From DASZHC01 sp035938215 (GTDB lineage Bacteria > Verrucomicrobiota > Verrucomicrobiia > Chthoniobacterales > JAFAMB01): 64,000 nt of DNA. Positions within the stretch are counted from its first letter, which is position 1; each line of letters opens with the position of its first letter. Shown piece after piece: positions 63,378-64,000 of this stretch. Under the pieces are notes generated by a model. It saw nothing but the letters and a program-made list of their open reading frames with translations. It did no database searches and had not been told where the DNA came from. Location of the stretch: the NCBI GenBank assembly GCA_035938215.1, contig DASZHC010000054.1, positions 1 through 64,000 on the forward strand. Reading direction: 5' to 3'. Made by a program: the position numbers and the translations under genes.

Positions 63378-64000
63378 TCACCTCACCAAGGCCGGCTGGA
63401 TGTTGCTTATGGTCTGACCAGGTGGAAAACTGATGTCCCAAAAGCCTGCTGCCTGTTCCAGTGCGACTAAAGCGCTTGCCCTCTCGGTCAGGGCGGTAAT
63501 GTAATTGAGATGCACGTCGGTGTCGTCTTTTTGGGCTTGCAATACGTCCAGCAGGGAAACGGCGCCCAGTCGGTAGCTTGTCAGCTTCGCCTCCAGCACC
63601 TTTCTGGCGAGCTCGATAGCGTTTCCCTGGTATTTAGCGAGTTGCTGTTTGGCTAATTGGTACCGATCAAAATTCGTCCGAACATCGACCTCGGCTTTTA
63701 GCTTAACGGAATCCAGGATTTTTTGAGCCTGCAAAGCAGTCTGCACGGCAGCCTCGTATTCGCCCCGATAGCTATTGAAAAGCGGGAGCGGTAACGAGAG
63801 CGAGAGGTTAAGCGTGTTAAAGCTCGGGGCCGGATCAATCGGGTTGCGGATTTGACCGATCTCTCCTACAGCGACGCCAATCGTCGGATCCGGTATCCGA
63901 TTCGCCTTTGCCAGCTTCACCGAAGATTGGGTCGACTCGACAGCAAAATGCGCGGCCCGTACATCCGGACGATTTTGCATCGCTACCGCCAGAATTGACG
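63378..64000 (-). CDS. TolC-family outer-membrane efflux protein (C-terminal part)
   Basis: The last ~207 residues of an outer-membrane factor; the N-terminus lies beyond the window. The second coiled-coil repeat is visible: SILAVAMQNRPDVRAAHF, SLSLPLPLFNSYRGEYEAAV and LGAVSLLDVLQAQKDDTDVH with LNYITALTERASALVALEQA. These are CzcC/TolC landmarks (the LDVLxAQ motif near the end). It would join an inner-membrane pump and adaptor, likely encoded upstream outside the window. Confidence 0.9.
   Translation of the reverse strand, partial: SILAVAMQNRPDVRAAHFAVESTQSSVKLAKANRIPDPTIGVAVGEIGQIRNPIDPAPSFNTLNLSLSLPLPLFNSYRGEYEAAVQTALQAQKILDSVKLKAEVDVRTNFDRYQLAKQQLAKYQGNAIELARKVLEAKLTSYRLGAVSLLDVLQAQKDDTDVHLNYITALTERASALVALEQAAGFWDISFPPGQTISNIQPALVR

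Noticed and set aside
63029..63433. 134-codon forward ORF overlapping the small membrane ORF
   Set aside because: Cys/Arg/Pro-rich shadow-like composition; the 63036 frame has a proper membrane helix and a polar N-terminus.
1..64000. CRISPR arrays, tRNA and rRNA genes
   Set aside because: No regular short direct repeats with spacers, no cloverleaf-type sequence with the usual TTCGA loop and CCA end in gaps, and no rRNA-like blocks were seen. A tRNAscan-SE or Infernal run would be decisive.

Overview
The window is a continuous piece of a bacterial chromosome. It is dense with protein genes and has no rRNA, tRNA or CRISPR array that I could find. Gene content points to the Verrucomicrobiota, probably a soil-type lineage near Chthoniobacterales. 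The evidence is a Minf_1886-family protein, a DUF1844 protein, an FmdB zinc-ribbon protein, a lptC-lptA-lptB-hpf-hprK-HPr-ptsI cluster, and many short palindromic intergenic repeats. It is a diderm: it has KDO synthesis (kdsA), LPS export genes, a porin and a TolC protein. The genus cannot be fixed from the sequence alone.

Layout. 1-3.0 kb: the end of an inositol catabolic operon (iolD end, iolE-like, a split transketolase). 3.2-4.8 kb: pgi. 5.0-7.4 kb: a small reverse-strand unit of a lone ketoacyl synthase, a SRPBCC protein and a RibD-C reductase. 7.6-12.3 kb: a sugar isomerase-like TIM barrel, glycogen phosphorylase and an aldo-keto reductase. 12.5-17.9 kb: housekeeping genes (dtd, CPBP protease, thiL, tsaE, tsaB, SEC-C protein, argG). 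18.2-22.1 kb: glpF-glpK-glpD. 22.4-36.6 kb: a patchwork polyol/sugar region. It holds a ruined ABC permease, an ABC ATPase, a G+C-rich block of two FGGY kinases with a histidine phosphatase and a 2-hydroxyacid dehydrogenase, a sugar ABC importer, a LacI regulator missing its sensor domain, an MFS-HAD fusion protein, and an L-xylulose reductase-like SDR. 37.5-45.9 kb: a secreted unknown, then a reverse-strand dihydroxyacetone kinase operon (TetR, dhaK, dhaL, a three-module DhaM, a second glycerol kinase, a periplasmic binding protein). 46-51.3 kb: GlsB/YeaQ protein, L,D-transpeptidase, FmdB, Minf_1886, M16 peptidase, DUF1844. 51.3-58.5 kb: kdsA, LPS export, hpf and PTS regulatory genes. 58.7-64 kb: thioesterase, SAM hydrolase, a double-barrel porin, small membrane ORFs, an SDR remnant and the end of a TolC gene.

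How the genes work together. The dominant theme is three-carbon and polyol carbon entry: glycerol by GlpF/GlpK/GlpD, dihydroxyacetone by PEP-dependent DhaKLM, inositol by Iol enzymes, and a probable polyol route in the 23-36 kb region. PTS proteins appear twice: a fused EIIA-HPr-EI in the dha operon, and a regulatory HprK/HPr/EI set next to LPS export and ribosome hibernation genes. This suggests that carbon status and envelope assembly are expressed together.

Mobile and repeated DNA is prominent. There is a pair of 96-bp elements with 19-bp terminal inverted repeats and TA flanks around the lpt-hpf block, a 132-bp element with perfect 31-bp ends near pgi, a larger nested inverted-repeat family, and several REP-like families.
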